Below are positions 52,920-60,163 of a stretch of DNA of 64,000 nt, in pieces (position 1 is the first letter of the stretch; every line of letters begins with the position of its first letter). This DNA is from an uncultured Mailhella sp. (GTDB lineage Bacteria > Desulfobacterota > Desulfovibrionia > Desulfovibrionales > Desulfovibrionaceae). The DNA is taken from assembly GCA_910578585.1 (NCBI GenBank), contig CAJTRG010000002.1, positions 59,668 through 123,667 on the forward strand, given 5' to 3'. A program made the position numbers and the translations under genes. The notes beneath the pieces are model-generated. The model saw only the letters and a program-made list of their open reading frames with translations, made no database searches and was not told the DNA's origin.

Positions 52920-53310
52920 GCTAGCCTTCTATACTAATTTTATAATACCATGAGAATTAAGCAAAAAATTTGTCTTAGTTCACCCCATATTAGATTAAAT
53001 AGCTTTTTTTAAAATATAATAATAACCCTTATGTGTCAAATGATTAAGATTAAATGCAGTAATACCTAAAAGATTCTTTACCCAATTAAAACCTTTGTTC
53101 TAATAATAGCCTTTGGTCGAGAATATGCCTTCTAAATTTTTATCCCAAGCAAATCAATTTATCAAAAGTAACCCAACAGAAATTTGAATAATAACTTGAA
53201 CTCATAAATAGCTGTCCAAAAAATACCTAAATTGAAAACTTCAATCGAAATCTATCTACATGAGAAGTTACACTTGAATTAACAATTCAACATACAACAA
53301 TGCTAAAGAA
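52920..53310. other. 391-base gap with no recognisable gene
   Basis: AT-rich sequence between the methylase start and the 3' end of the RhuM-Fic gene. It must contain the promoter of the methylase operon, but no convincing hexamer pair, palindrome or reading frame stands out, and no decayed gene was recognised. Confidence 0.5.
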
Positions 53311-54327
53311 TTAGACATTTCCCTCTCCGCTATTCAACACACTTACAACAACATTTTTTATTGTTTCCATTTCGTTGGGATTGCTTTCAGCAATGAGCAG
53401 AGTCAATGCGAAGAGGGTAGTATTATCTATTATTGGTGAACCATTTATATAGAGCAGATTATTTCTATTCAAAAAATACAGGAAGCAGCTTGCGGCAATG
53501 CGTTTGTTGCCGTCTGAAAACGAGTGATTTTTGGTTATCAGGTATAAAAGCATTGCGGCTTTTTCTTCCAATGTAGGATAAAGTTCCTGCCCGTCAAAAG
53601 TCTGATAAATCTGGTTGACAGAGCTTGAAAAACTTCCGTCTTTCGGGTTTGCAAAGACATCTGATGAAAATTCAGATTTCATTTTATCTATAACCTGCAA
53701 AAATTCTTTTTCAGAAACTCTAATGGCTTCTTTGGTATTTTTCCCTTTTGTATCAAGTGTTTTGTGGTCAAAATTATCCAGCAAATCAAGTCCCTGAGCA
53801 AAATTATCCAATAACTTTGCTATATTTTGAGCTTCCTCCAAGTTTTCGACTTGATGAGACAAACTTCTTGATAAAAGCTGAATGGTATTTTGCAAGGTTT
53901 TTACTTTGTCCTGTTCTTGCCTTAGTTTCTTTTCATTGATTACATAACCTTTGGTTAAATATTCTTTCAAAGTGGAAGTTGCCCAAATCCTAAACTGGGT
54001 TGCTCTGCTGGAATTAATCCTGTATCCAACAGAAATAATTGCGTCCAAATTATAAAACTGCGTTTCTTTTGTTTGGGTTTTTCCTTCAATAGCACCGTGT
54101 TTTGTGGTTGTTTCCAAAATGGAAATAACCACTTCTTCTTTTAGTTCACCTTCATTGAATATATTTTTTAGGTGTTTGCTGACCGCAGGAGTTTTTACTC
54201 CAAAAAATTCAGCCATGCCCTTTTGAGTAAGCCATATAGTTTCATTTTCAAGCCGTGCGTCAAGATTGACTGTGCCGTCAGCACTTTGGTATATTACTAT
54301 TTCGCCTTTGTTTTCAGTTGTAGACAT
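53311..54327 (-). CDS. RhuM-family protein fused to a Fic/Doc domain
   Basis: A 338-aa two-domain protein. The N-terminal part (about 1-130) is RhuM-like, with a helix-turn-helix (MAEFFGVKTPAVSKHLKNIF) and VGYRINSSRATQFRIWAT. After a coiled-coil linker, the C-terminal part carries the Fic/Doc motif HSFSDGNKRIA (about residues 268-278), close to the Doc form that phosphorylates or AMPylates targets. An inhibitory antitoxin helix is not apparent; the adjacent ribbon-helix-helix genes could be partners. The target is unknown. Confidence 0.85.
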   Translation of the reverse strand: MSTTENKGEIVIYQSADGTVNLDARLENETIWLTQKGMAEFFGVKTPAVSKHLKNIFNEGELKEEVVISILETTTKHGAIEGKTQTKETQFYNLDAIISVGYRINSSRATQFRIWATSTLKEYLTKGYVINEKKLRQEQDKVKTLQNTIQLLSRSLSHQVENLEEAQNIAKLLDNFAQGLDLLDNFDHKTLDTKGKNTKEAIRVSEKEFLQVIDKMKSEFSSDVFANPKDGSFSSSVNQIYQTFDGQELYPTLEEKAAMLLYLITKNHSFSDGNKRIAASCFLYFLNRNNLLYINGSPIIDNTTLFALTLLIAESNPNEMETIKNVVVSVLNSGEGNV

Positions 54328-54382
54328 TAAAATTTCCTCTTAGCTTCTTTCTTGTATATTTACTTGTATTCATTATCTCTTA

Positions 54383-54853
54383 TTAATCAAAAAATCCCAT
54401 TTCTTCATCGCAATATTCATCATTATAATAGGCAAGTGTCGTTGAAAGGTAGGTATAATCTTCCAGAGCTTCACGGACTATTGCAAAGCGGTTAGCATCA
54501 AATTCTTTTTCAAAATAAATGATTTTTTCATATAATTCATCAGGAAGCTCAATAGTCATTCTTCGTACCACTTCTCCATCAAAATAATCATCATATAATG
54601 CGTCTAATTCAGTGAAAGGTGGTTCTTCATCTGTAGGCAAGCTGGCGATATAATCTTCATAACCTTCATCATCTTCATCTGGAATATACCGAAATCCTAA
54701 TATACCCTTTGCATAATAAAGATTGCTGTGTTCTTCAAAATGTTCTTTGATTGCATCAGCAATGACTTCATGTACTGATATTAATTCAAGTTGTGCTATA
54801 ATTTTTAAATCATCAACCATTTTTTCTGAGAGATTTATTTTTAATTTTTTCAT
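54383..54853 (-). CDS. protein with two ribbon-helix-helix-like segments
   Basis: A 156-aa acidic protein. Residues about 1-42 (KLKINLSEKMVDDLKIIAQ) and about 95-140 (VVRRMTIELPDELYEKIIYF) each show the strand-helix-helix pattern of Arc/MetJ-type DNA-binding domains, separated by an acidic linker (PDEDDEGYEDY). Two such units in one chain could form an intramolecular dimer. It lies 55 bases upstream of RhuM-Fic on the same strand. No toxin-type partner other than RhuM-Fic is adjacent. Function inferred as a regulator or antitoxin, with low certainty. Confidence 0.55.
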   Translation of the reverse strand: MKKLKINLSEKMVDDLKIIAQLELISVHEVIADAIKEHFEEHSNLYYAKGILGFRYIPDEDDEGYEDYIASLPTDEEPPFTELDALYDDYFDGEVVRRMTIELPDELYEKIIYFEKEFDANRFAIVREALEDYTYLSTTLAYYNDEYCDEEMGFFD

Positions 54854-54933
54854 AGTCTTCCCTTATGATAGTTGTTAGTTGTTTGTGCTTTTTAGGAATT
54901 ATCAGTACTTAAAAATTTTGTATGAGTTTACAG

Positions 54934-55164
54934 TTAGTTATTCTTGCTTGCAAGCTGCTTTTTGAGTTCTATTTGTTCCTGTTCTGTAAGGTAAATCTTT
55001 TCCAGTTCTTCCAAATAAAGATTAATCGCTTCCTGAATATAAAATGTTTTTGAACGGTTAGTGCGTTCTGCAATTCTTGCCAGTCTTTCATGCATGAGAG
55101 GGGACAAGCGTAAAGAAGTTGAATATGCTCTTGGGGGGTTGTTGTTTTTATTCTTATTTTCCAT
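54934..55164 (-). CDS. ribbon-helix-helix protein, CopG/RelB-like antitoxin type
   Basis: A 76-aa protein with one RHH motif (YSTSLRLSPLMHERLARIAE, then SKTFYIQEAINLYLEELE) and a Lys/Glu/Gln-rich C-terminus, as in CopG- or RelB/DinJ-like antitoxins. The toxin gene normally overlapping or following is not present; the next gene on the strand is the two-RHH protein, 80 bases away. It may be an orphan antitoxin or a stand-alone regulator. Confidence 0.7.
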   Translation of the reverse strand: MENKNKNNNPPRAYSTSLRLSPLMHERLARIAERTNRSKTFYIQEAINLYLEELEKIYLTEQEQIELKKQLASKNN

Positions 55165-55411
55165 GGTTACTCCAAAAGAATATTTTATGTTGCTATATAA
55201 GTGTACTAATTGTAGTACACAGATGTAACTAAGTCAAGTAGATTTCTCAAAAGAAGTTGTAACTTATTATAACATATTATATTCATAGAATTAATTTATA
55301 ACTTATACATAAAGTTTTATTTGTTCAATTTGAGTTACAGTTAAACATAAAACAACTAAAAAAAAAATTGAAACACAATTTCAATAAAAATAGTTTTTTT
55401 TATTTAACCTA
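55165..55411. other. AT-rich divergent gap before hsp20
   Basis: Between the RHH gene and the hsp20 promoter; no gene seen. The first part must hold the RHH promoter. AT-rich with A and T runs but no palindrome of note. Confidence 0.45.
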
Positions 55412-55441
55412 TTGACATATTAGAATTCATGCTCATATTAA
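55412..55441 (+). promoter_or_regulatory. sigma-70 type promoter of hsp20
   Basis: TTGACA at 55412-55417 and TATTAA at 55436-55441 with an 18-base spacer. No sigma-32 type elements (CTTGAA and CCCAT) were seen, so control may be at translation. Confidence 0.55.
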
Positions 55442-55449
55442 TAGCATGA

Positions 55450-55506
55450 GGGAAGATTGAAAAATCTCCCCGCAAAACCCAATAATAACTTCATAGAAAG
55501 GAGATT
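55450..55506 (+). promoter_or_regulatory. possible RNA thermometer in the hsp20 leader
   Basis: AATCTCC at 55463-55469 is exactly complementary to GGAGATT at 55500-55506, the ribosome binding site of hsp20. The same bases can instead pair with GGGAAGATT at 55450-55458 with one bulge. Such a choice between sequestered and free ribosome binding site is what heat-shock leaders use. Based on pairing by eye only. Confidence 0.4.
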
Positions 55507-55513
55507 GAATATT

Positions 55514-55978
55514 ATGTTTGGATTAATGCCTATCAATCAAAAAAATCATATTGCAACAAGAATCAGCGATTTTGACAACTTTTTCGATACGTTCAAAGAA
55601 CCGTTCTTTCAAGGAGCTTTAAATCCGTTTCGTGAGTTTAATTTTAACTCTACTTTTAAAGTAGATGTAAAAGATCTCGGTTCTTCTTATGAACTGACAG
55701 CGGAACTGCCGGGCTTTAAGAAAGAAGACATCTCTTTGGACTACGAAAATGGCTATCTGACTATCGCTGCTGAAAGTGATGAACAAAAAGAAGAAAAATC
55801 TGACGGTGAAAATTATCTGCACCGTGAACGCTACTTTGGTTCTGTTTCACGTTCTTTTTATATTGACGATGTTGACAGTGCGAAAGCAAGTGCAGAATTT
55901 AAAAATGGCGTTTTAAAAGTTGAAATGCCAAAACTTGCAAAAGTAGAGGAAAAAACGAAAAAAATCGCTGTTAAATAA
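55514..55978 (+). CDS. hsp20: small heat-shock protein (Hsp20/alpha-crystallin family)
   Basis: A 154-aa chaperone that holds unfolding proteins. The alpha-crystallin domain (about 50-145) has FKVDVKDLGSSYELTAELPG, DISLDYENGYLTIAAE, and the conserved FKNGVLKVEMPK (AxxxxGvL) motif. The ATG at 55514 with AAGGAGATT upstream is chosen over an in-frame start at 55457. It lies inside the mobile element, where it is unusual cargo, and is followed by a terminator. Confidence 0.93.
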   Translation: MFGLMPINQKNHIATRISDFDNFFDTFKEPFFQGALNPFREFNFNSTFKVDVKDLGSSYELTAELPGFKKEDISLDYENGYLTIAAESDEQKEEKSDGENYLHRERYFGSVSRSFYIDDVDSAKASAEFKNGVLKVEMPKLAKVEEKTKKIAVK

Positions 55979-56020
55979 ACGTTCCTCCAGCGTAACTCTA
56001 ACGAGTTAGTACTCATATAA

Positions 56021-56054
56021 AATAACCGTCGTTTATAGCGATGGTTATTTTTTT
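56021..56054 (+). terminator. intrinsic terminator of hsp20
   Basis: AATAACCGTCG and CGATGGTTATT form an 11-bp stem with one G-U pair (56021-56049), followed by T residues. Confidence 0.8.
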
Positions 56055-56108
56055 AATCAATTGTCTGATAACTATTCATTATCGCTTATAAAAATGTTGT
56101 ATAATCAA

Positions 56109-56149
56109 TAAGTTGGAACTATCCGAAAATGTTGGATAGTTCCAACTTA
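56109..56149. repeat. perfect 16-bp inverted repeat
   Basis: TAAGTTGGAACTATCC and GGATAGTTCCAACTTA flank a 9-base loop. Lies in the gap between hsp20 and the convergent small gene; a T-rich but interrupted stretch follows. May be a second terminator, a folded RNA or a small repeat element. Confidence 0.6.
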
Positions 56150-56184
56150 CTATTTTTGTTACTTAATTCTTGTTTGTTGTTCTA

Positions 56185-56217
56185 TTTTAACTGCCGAGGA
56201 TTACTCGGCAGTTAAAA
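56185..56217. terminator. 14-bp hairpin at the end of the mob operon
   Basis: TTTTAACTGCCGAG and CTCGGCAGTTAAAA pair around a 5-base loop. It directly follows the stop codon of the 54-aa gene on the minus strand. The T residues are inside the stem, not after it, so termination strength is uncertain. Confidence 0.55.
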
Positions 56218-56218
56218 A

Positions 56219-56383
56219 TTAAAGTGTTTCGCCGTCTAAGGCTTTTTCTTCAAATGCACCCATAAAATCGGCAAGTTCAGGGTCAAGTTCGATGACTAAA
56301 TCTGGTTCTTCTGCCAACTGGCGAAAGACCGCATTTCCAGCTGCCTCTAAATACTCTTCACGTGTAACAGGTTGAAAATCCAT
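56219..56383 (-). CDS. small acidic protein downstream of the mob genes
   Basis: A 54-aa acidic protein, MDFQPVTREEYLEAAGNAVF at the start and ALDGETL at the end, of unknown function. The ATG at 56383 follows AGGAGATT; an in-frame TTG at 56416 is rejected. It lies 124 bases after the mobA stop on the same strand and ends next to a hairpin. No family recognised. Confidence 0.6.
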   Translation of the reverse strand: MDFQPVTREEYLEAAGNAVFRQLAEEPDLVIELDPELADFMGAFEEKALDGETL

Positions 56384-56506
56384 AATTAATCTCCTATAAA
56401 TAAAAAAGTTATTCAAATTACTAATTACTAAAAGTAATTGTAATTTACTACAGTATAAATTGGGAATACGTCAAATTCTGACGTATTGGTATTTTTTATA
56501 CAAATT

Positions 56507-58015
56507 TTACCTTGATAACCCAAAAAACTTTTTAATGGTCTGTGTTCTGCTTTGCATTATTTCTTTTGGTTTTGACAATAACTTTGCAGGCTGCTGCAGG
56601 TAGAAGATAATTTGCTGACAAGTTCGGTCAAGTTTTGAAAGTGCTGATTCCAGATTTCCAAGCTGTTCTGTAATTCTCGAAGATTGTTCTCCAATTCTTG
56701 AATTTTCATTTCCTGTTCCTGCAAGGCTTCTTGATTTTGCTTGTTCATTTCCTGTATGGTTTTGATGAGATAATTTTGTATTTCTGTCATTTAATCGTGT
56801 ATCCTTATGGCGTGGCTGCTGCCAACTTTCCAGCCTGTTTCGTAAGATAAGTTTTCTGGAATAACGATAAAGTTTTTGCCATTTACGTTTTGCAACGTTA
56901 TCCCCATTGTTTTCAGAGTGTCTAATGTTTGCTGTGCCTTGTATGCTTCTCCCTCTAGTTGCTGTATTTGCTCCTCCAGCCTGTAAATGTTGTTCTCCAG
57001 ATAGAATGTTACCAGGCGGCTTCCTGCTATTATCAAAAAGAGAAGAAGAAAAAATCCTGTCAAATATATGCAGTAATTTTTCATACTCAATTTGATGAGA
57101 GCCTTGTTTTTCATTTCTAATACTTTTATATCGTTTTCGATTGTAGTTAGAACGTTTTGCAATGATTTGCTCAAGTTTTCCTTGAAGTTCTCCAAGCTCG
57201 CTGTAATTGTCTGTTCCTGCATTTGTTTCTCTTGAATTTGTTTTTCCTGTATCTTTTGCTCCAATTCGCCAAGATTCATCAAATATCCCGCCTTTTAAAC
57301 GAATTTTTTGTTCTCCGTTTTTAATTGTTATATAGTTTTTACCTGTTCTGTTGATTGTTAATCCCAGTTCTTTATAAGCATTAATCAGTTCCTCTCGATT
57401 GGTAACTGTTCCGCTTTGTATGGAGTTTTTTGCGTATTCCACAAGCATTTCATGTGCTTTATCTTTATCCGTTTTTTTGATTTCTACTCCAAAACGTTTG
57501 AGTTTATTGTGCAGCAGTGAAGCATTGCTCGGAACACATATTCTTTGCCGTTTTGGGTCATCTGGTCTTGCCCAGTTATGCTTGATATTGTAATAATCTC
57601 TCAATACGTCAAAATCCTTTTGCCAGCCAGGTGAAAAAGCATTAAACGATTTGCCTTGAGTAAGTTCAACCCGCGGAATGATAAAATGCAGCTCATGATG
57701 ATTGGCGTGCTTGTGCCGAACCCACAACATCGAATATTGTCCTTTATCCAAGCCTGCAAAAGCAACATTTTCAAAGTCGTCCATAAGTTTTTCTTCATCA
57801 TCGTGCGATACCGTATCTTCTGAACTCCATGACAATACACCTGACGTATATTTCCATGCAAACGGCAGACAGTTAATCAGTTCAGTAGTCATATCAGGGT
57901 CACCACGCAGGACTTTAGGGGGATTATCCTTTCGGTTAGCATAGGTATTGTTGATGAGATACTGTACAGCTTTTTCGCCGCGTCCTTTGCCATGAGGGAA
58001 AACTTTTATATACAT
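56507..58015 (-). CDS. mobA: relaxase/mobilization nuclease MobA
   Basis: A 502-aa MOB(P)-type relaxase. The N-terminal domain has Tyr19 in KAVQYLINNTY as a candidate nucleophile and the metal-binding motif around HKHANHHELHFIIP (about residues 104-117), where a Glu replaces one of the usual His, recalling the HEN-type motif of ColE1 MbeA. The C-terminal half is poorly ordered and rich in Ser, Asn, Gln and Arg, as expected where two other genes are read in another frame. It would nick oriT and lead the strand into a helper channel. It overlaps mobC by 10 bases. Confidence 0.9.
   Translation of the reverse strand: MYIKVFPHGKGRGEKAVQYLINNTYANRKDNPPKVLRGDPDMTTELINCLPFAWKYTSGVLSWSSEDTVSHDDEEKLMDDFENVAFAGLDKGQYSMLWVRHKHANHHELHFIIPRVELTQGKSFNAFSPGWQKDFDVLRDYYNIKHNWARPDDPKRQRICVPSNASLLHNKLKRFGVEIKKTDKDKAHEMLVEYAKNSIQSGTVTNREELINAYKELGLTINRTGKNYITIKNGEQKIRLKGGIFDESWRIGAKDTGKTNSRETNAGTDNYSELGELQGKLEQIIAKRSNYNRKRYKSIRNEKQGSHQIEYEKLLHIFDRIFSSSLFDNSRKPPGNILSGEQHLQAGGANTATRGRSIQGTANIRHSENNGDNVAKRKWQKLYRYSRKLILRNRLESWQQPRHKDTRLNDRNTKLSHQNHTGNEQAKSRSLAGTGNENSRIGEQSSRITEQLGNLESALSKLDRTCQQIIFYLQQPAKLLSKPKEIMQSRTQTIKKFFGLSR
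56557..56790 (-). CDS. mobD: MobD/MbeD-like coiled-coil protein nested in mobA
   Basis: A 77-aa coiled-coil protein starting MTEIQNYLIKTIQEMNKQNQ, close in form to MbeD of ColE1 (MTELEKQLL start, heptads of Leu and Gln, Ser-rich end). It lies fully inside mobA in the +1 frame and starts directly after the mobB stop codon (TAAATG), so it is translationally coupled. A 77-codon frame of clean coiled-coil character is unlikely by chance in the shadow of another gene. Its presumed role is entry exclusion or accessory function in mobilization. Confidence 0.7.
   Translation of the reverse strand: MTEIQNYLIKTIQEMNKQNQEALQEQEMKIQELENNLRELQNSLEIWNQHFQNLTELVSKLSSTCSSLQSYCQNQKK
56791..57279 (-). CDS. 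mobB: MobB/MbeB-like membrane-anchored protein nested in mobA
   Basis: A 162-aa protein in the +1 frame of mobA. An N-terminal Gln/Glu/Lys coiled coil (1-60) is followed by a membrane helix (69-91, YLTGFFLLLFLIIAG), a second coiled coil (93-125) and a short globular end (NFIVIPENLSYETGWKVGS). MbeB/MobB proteins stabilise the relaxosome and tether it to the membrane. The ATG at 57279 follows GGCGGGA. Placement mobC-mobA(mobB-mobD) is the same as in ColE1-type plasmids, which supports that it is real. Confidence 0.75.
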   Translation of the reverse strand: MNLGELEQKIQEKQIQEKQMQEQTITASLENFKENLSKSLQNVLTTIENDIKVLEMKNKALIKLSMKNYCIYLTGFFLLLFLIIAGSRLVTFYLENNIYRLEEQIQQLEGEAYKAQQTLDTLKTMGITLQNVNGKNFIVIPENLSYETGWKVGSSHAIRIHD

Positions 58016-58320
58016 TTGCGTATACTCGTGATTTCTTCTTCAAAATGCATCAGGCACAGCAGCAGATGCAACTTATTGATAGTATTTTTATACGTATTCA
58101 CCTGCCGTGCAATTTGATTGATGTTGCTGGAAAGACTTGCCAATAAACGCAGCTGCTGAACTTGGTTTTTCGATTTGTGAAGCGTGTACTGCAAACACAC
58201 ATGCCGCATATAATCAGATATATTCATTTCCAGCTGCTCAGCATTTTTCAAAATATATTCTTTTTCGGGCTGGGTCACTCTGACTTTTATAAATTGATTT
58301 TTATTTTGGAGTTTATCCAT
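58006..58320 (-). CDS. mobC: mobilization protein MobC
   Basis: A 104-aa MobC-family relaxosome accessory protein. An N-terminal ribbon-helix-helix-like part (FIKVRVTQPEKEYILKNAEQ) is followed by the MobC core LRLLASLSSNINQIARQVNT and a helical end. MobC opens DNA at the nick site for the relaxase. It overlaps mobA by 10 bases and is the first gene of the mob operon; the oriT candidate lies directly upstream. Confidence 0.88.
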   Translation of the reverse strand: MDKLQNKNQFIKVRVTQPEKEYILKNAEQLEMNISDYMRHVCLQYTLHKSKNQVQQLRLLASLSSNINQIARQVNTYKNTINKLHLLLCLMHFEEEITSIRKCI

Positions 58321-58400
58321 AACGTATCCTTTGGCTGAATTTTATCTGTCATTTTTTCTTTTGGAGTTAAATAAAAAGGGGTTTGAAGGGTACTCCCTCA

Positions 58401-58448
58401 CCAGCCTCATTGTGGGCTTTTTGTCCCACAAATGGGTAGGCTGGCTAG
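58401..58448. other. candidate origin of transfer (oriT)
   Basis: Nested inverted repeats: outer CCAGCCT (58401-58407) with AGGCTGG (58438-58444), inner TTGTGGG (58410-58416) with CCCACAA (58425-58431). The outer right arm ends in CTGG followed by CTAG, resembling the ColE1 nick site CTGG/CTTA, which would place the cut between 58444 and 58445. It lies 80 bases upstream of mobC, the usual place. Not proven. Confidence 0.5.
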
Positions 58449-58517
58449 CAATTTTTCAACGGTAAAAATTGCAAAATTATTTGCATAAAAACGATTGGCT
58501 GGACACATGTTTCTTCG

Positions 58518-59834
58518 TTATTTCGTAAGATTAAATTTTGTCACGGAAAAAATAGTTGTGGGTCTGCCGCCTGAATTTTCAATTTTAAATTGAACAATAT
58601 TTGCATCAATTAAACGCTGCAATGCGGATTTGATTTCCTGTGATTTAATGTTTCTACCCAGCTTGGAATTTATTTGTGTGAGAGTTAAGCTCTCACTTTC
58701 CAAAAAGGAAAGAATTTTATCATCAAGCTGATAAATGCCACGCCCGCTGAATAGGGCTTTTGCAGAAGCTTCACAGTAAGCCCAAACAGCAAGAGCAGAT
58801 TTCAAATGCACAGGCTCAATCATTTTCTTCTTATCAAGCAGAGCATAGATAAGGGCAAGACGAGCAGTTTGCGGTTCAGCTCTGTCCGTCACAGCTCCAA
58901 CCATTCCAACTTTATCTCGGCTAAGCCAGGGATAAATGGTATTCCACAATTCCTTTGTTTCATCAGCAAACATTAAATTTTGACATTGCTGCCCAAAACG
59001 CAGCCTGTCAGCCAGCATTGTCTGAAATTTCTCAAGAATATCAATGGGGATTGCTTTTGGAATAGAAACTAATTTACTGCGGTGAACTAAAGCCCATAAA
59101 AAACGGTTGGCAAAACCGTTCAGCAGCTCAACATTCTGTAAATGCGTTTCTAGTTCACCCTTTGTAATGTGGGCAACTATACAAACATGGGCAGAAGTTG
59201 AGCTGATACGGTTAGTCTTGGTCATGGGACGGGCTGACCCATTATCCCAAAAGCCACGCAGGACAGAGGACAGCGTGTTGCCTTCTTTCTTGGTGACGGT
59301 CAATGCCCCTGCAAGCTCTTCATCTAAAACAAATAAGCGTTTGTCCATTGCACCGTTATCAATGACTTTCATTTCACCTGAAACGGGATCCAGTTCTTTT
59401 CGCTTATCCCGCACAGCATAGATTAGCCCCTCGCCAGACGATAACGGTCCAGGAGAAACTTGAATTGAACTTGTAAACAGCGTATCAGGAAAATCAAATA
59501 AGCGTTCTACAGGCTTTGCACTTGTGCCTTTTCGGGCTTTTGCTGTTTGTCCGCATATTGCAACGAAAAGTCTTGGATAATGCTTTGTGTCGCCTATTTC
59601 ATAATAAGGACACAAAGTTTTGGGATTGAAAACTTCACAACCGAAACGGGCAAGAAAAGTCAACAAGACGGCAGCAGGGGAAGCTTCGCTTTCACGCACA
59701 GCTTCCTCTACAAATTGTCCTGCAAGTCCATAGTATGCGTCTGGATTTAATTCTAATGATACCGATTTTTGTGAATTTGGCTGCCAGATATCTTCTTGAG
59801 CGGACACAGCTGGTTCATTACTCTGTGAACTCAT
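58518..59834 (-). CDS. DUF3987-type replication protein (RepA-like ATPase)
   Basis: A 438-aa DUF3987-family protein. Walker A-like GQTAKARKGTS (about residues 95-105) and Walker B-like RLFVLDEELAG (about 168-178) resemble the hexameric helicase RepA fold; the C-terminal 90 residues look like a winged helix (LTQINSKLGRNIKSQEIKSA). Such proteins are found in plasmids and integrative elements, after the AlpA-like gene, and are thought to drive replication of the excised circle. The AlpA-like gene ends 2 bases upstream, so the two form an operon. Confidence 0.75.
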   Translation of the reverse strand: MSSQSNEPAVSAQEDIWQPNSQKSVSLELNPDAYYGLAGQFVEEAVRESEASPAAVLLTFLARFGCEVFNPKTLCPYYEIGDTKHYPRLFVAICGQTAKARKGTSAKPVERLFDFPDTLFTSSIQVSPGPLSSGEGLIYAVRDKRKELDPVSGEMKVIDNGAMDKRLFVLDEELAGALTVTKKEGNTLSSVLRGFWDNGSARPMTKTNRISSTSAHVCIVAHITKGELETHLQNVELLNGFANRFLWALVHRSKLVSIPKAIPIDILEKFQTMLADRLRFGQQCQNLMFADETKELWNTIYPWLSRDKVGMVGAVTDRAEPQTARLALIYALLDKKKMIEPVHLKSALAVWAYCEASAKALFSGRGIYQLDDKILSFLESESLTLTQINSKLGRNIKSQEIKSALQRLIDANIVQFKIENSGGRPTTIFSVTKFNLTK

Positions 59835-59836
59835 TT

Positions 59837-60058
59837 TTAATCCTGTATCCGTTCTTCAAGCCATTTAATTAAATCGTCACGTAAATAAACAACCTTTCTG
59901 CCAACCTTCGTGGGCTTTGGTCCAATACCTTTATAATTAAGGTTTGCCAAATAACTTACAGAAAACAAACTTCCCAAATACACAGAAACATCTTTACGAG
60001 TCAGCATAGGGGGAAGTGTGTTTCTTAAATCTTCGAGATTAACTTTCTTTTCTGCCAT
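59837..60058 (-). CDS. AlpA-like excisionase/regulator
   Basis: A 73-aa MerR/AlpA-type winged-helix protein: LTRKDVSVYLGSLFSVSYLA and VGRKVVYLRDDLIKWLEERI form the helix-turn-helix and wing. In integrative elements such proteins act as recombination directionality factors or activate integrase. It sits directly upstream of the DUF3987 gene. A 24-bp palindrome lies 75 bases upstream. Confidence 0.82.
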   Translation of the reverse strand: MAEKKVNLEDLRNTLPPMLTRKDVSVYLGSLFSVSYLANLNYKGIGPKPTKVGRKVVYLRDDLIKWLEERIQD

Positions 60059-60132
60059 AATAAGCTCCTTTAATAAAATTTAGGAACTTATCACAGCACA
60101 TTAAAAAATATTTGGCGAGAAAAAAATCTTTA

Positions 60133-60156
60133 TATAAAGTTTATATAAACTTTATA
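60133..60156. promoter_or_regulatory. 24-bp perfect palindrome upstream of the excisionase gene
   Basis: The two 12-base halves, TATAAAGTTTAT and ATAAACTTTATA, are exact reverse complements with no spacer. It lies between the stop codon of the membrane protein gene (60164) and the excisionase start (60058). It could be an operator for excisionase-replication gene control, or an AT-rich terminator of the membrane-protein gene, since T residues follow on the minus strand. Confidence 0.5.
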
Positions 60157-60163
60157 ATCGAGT

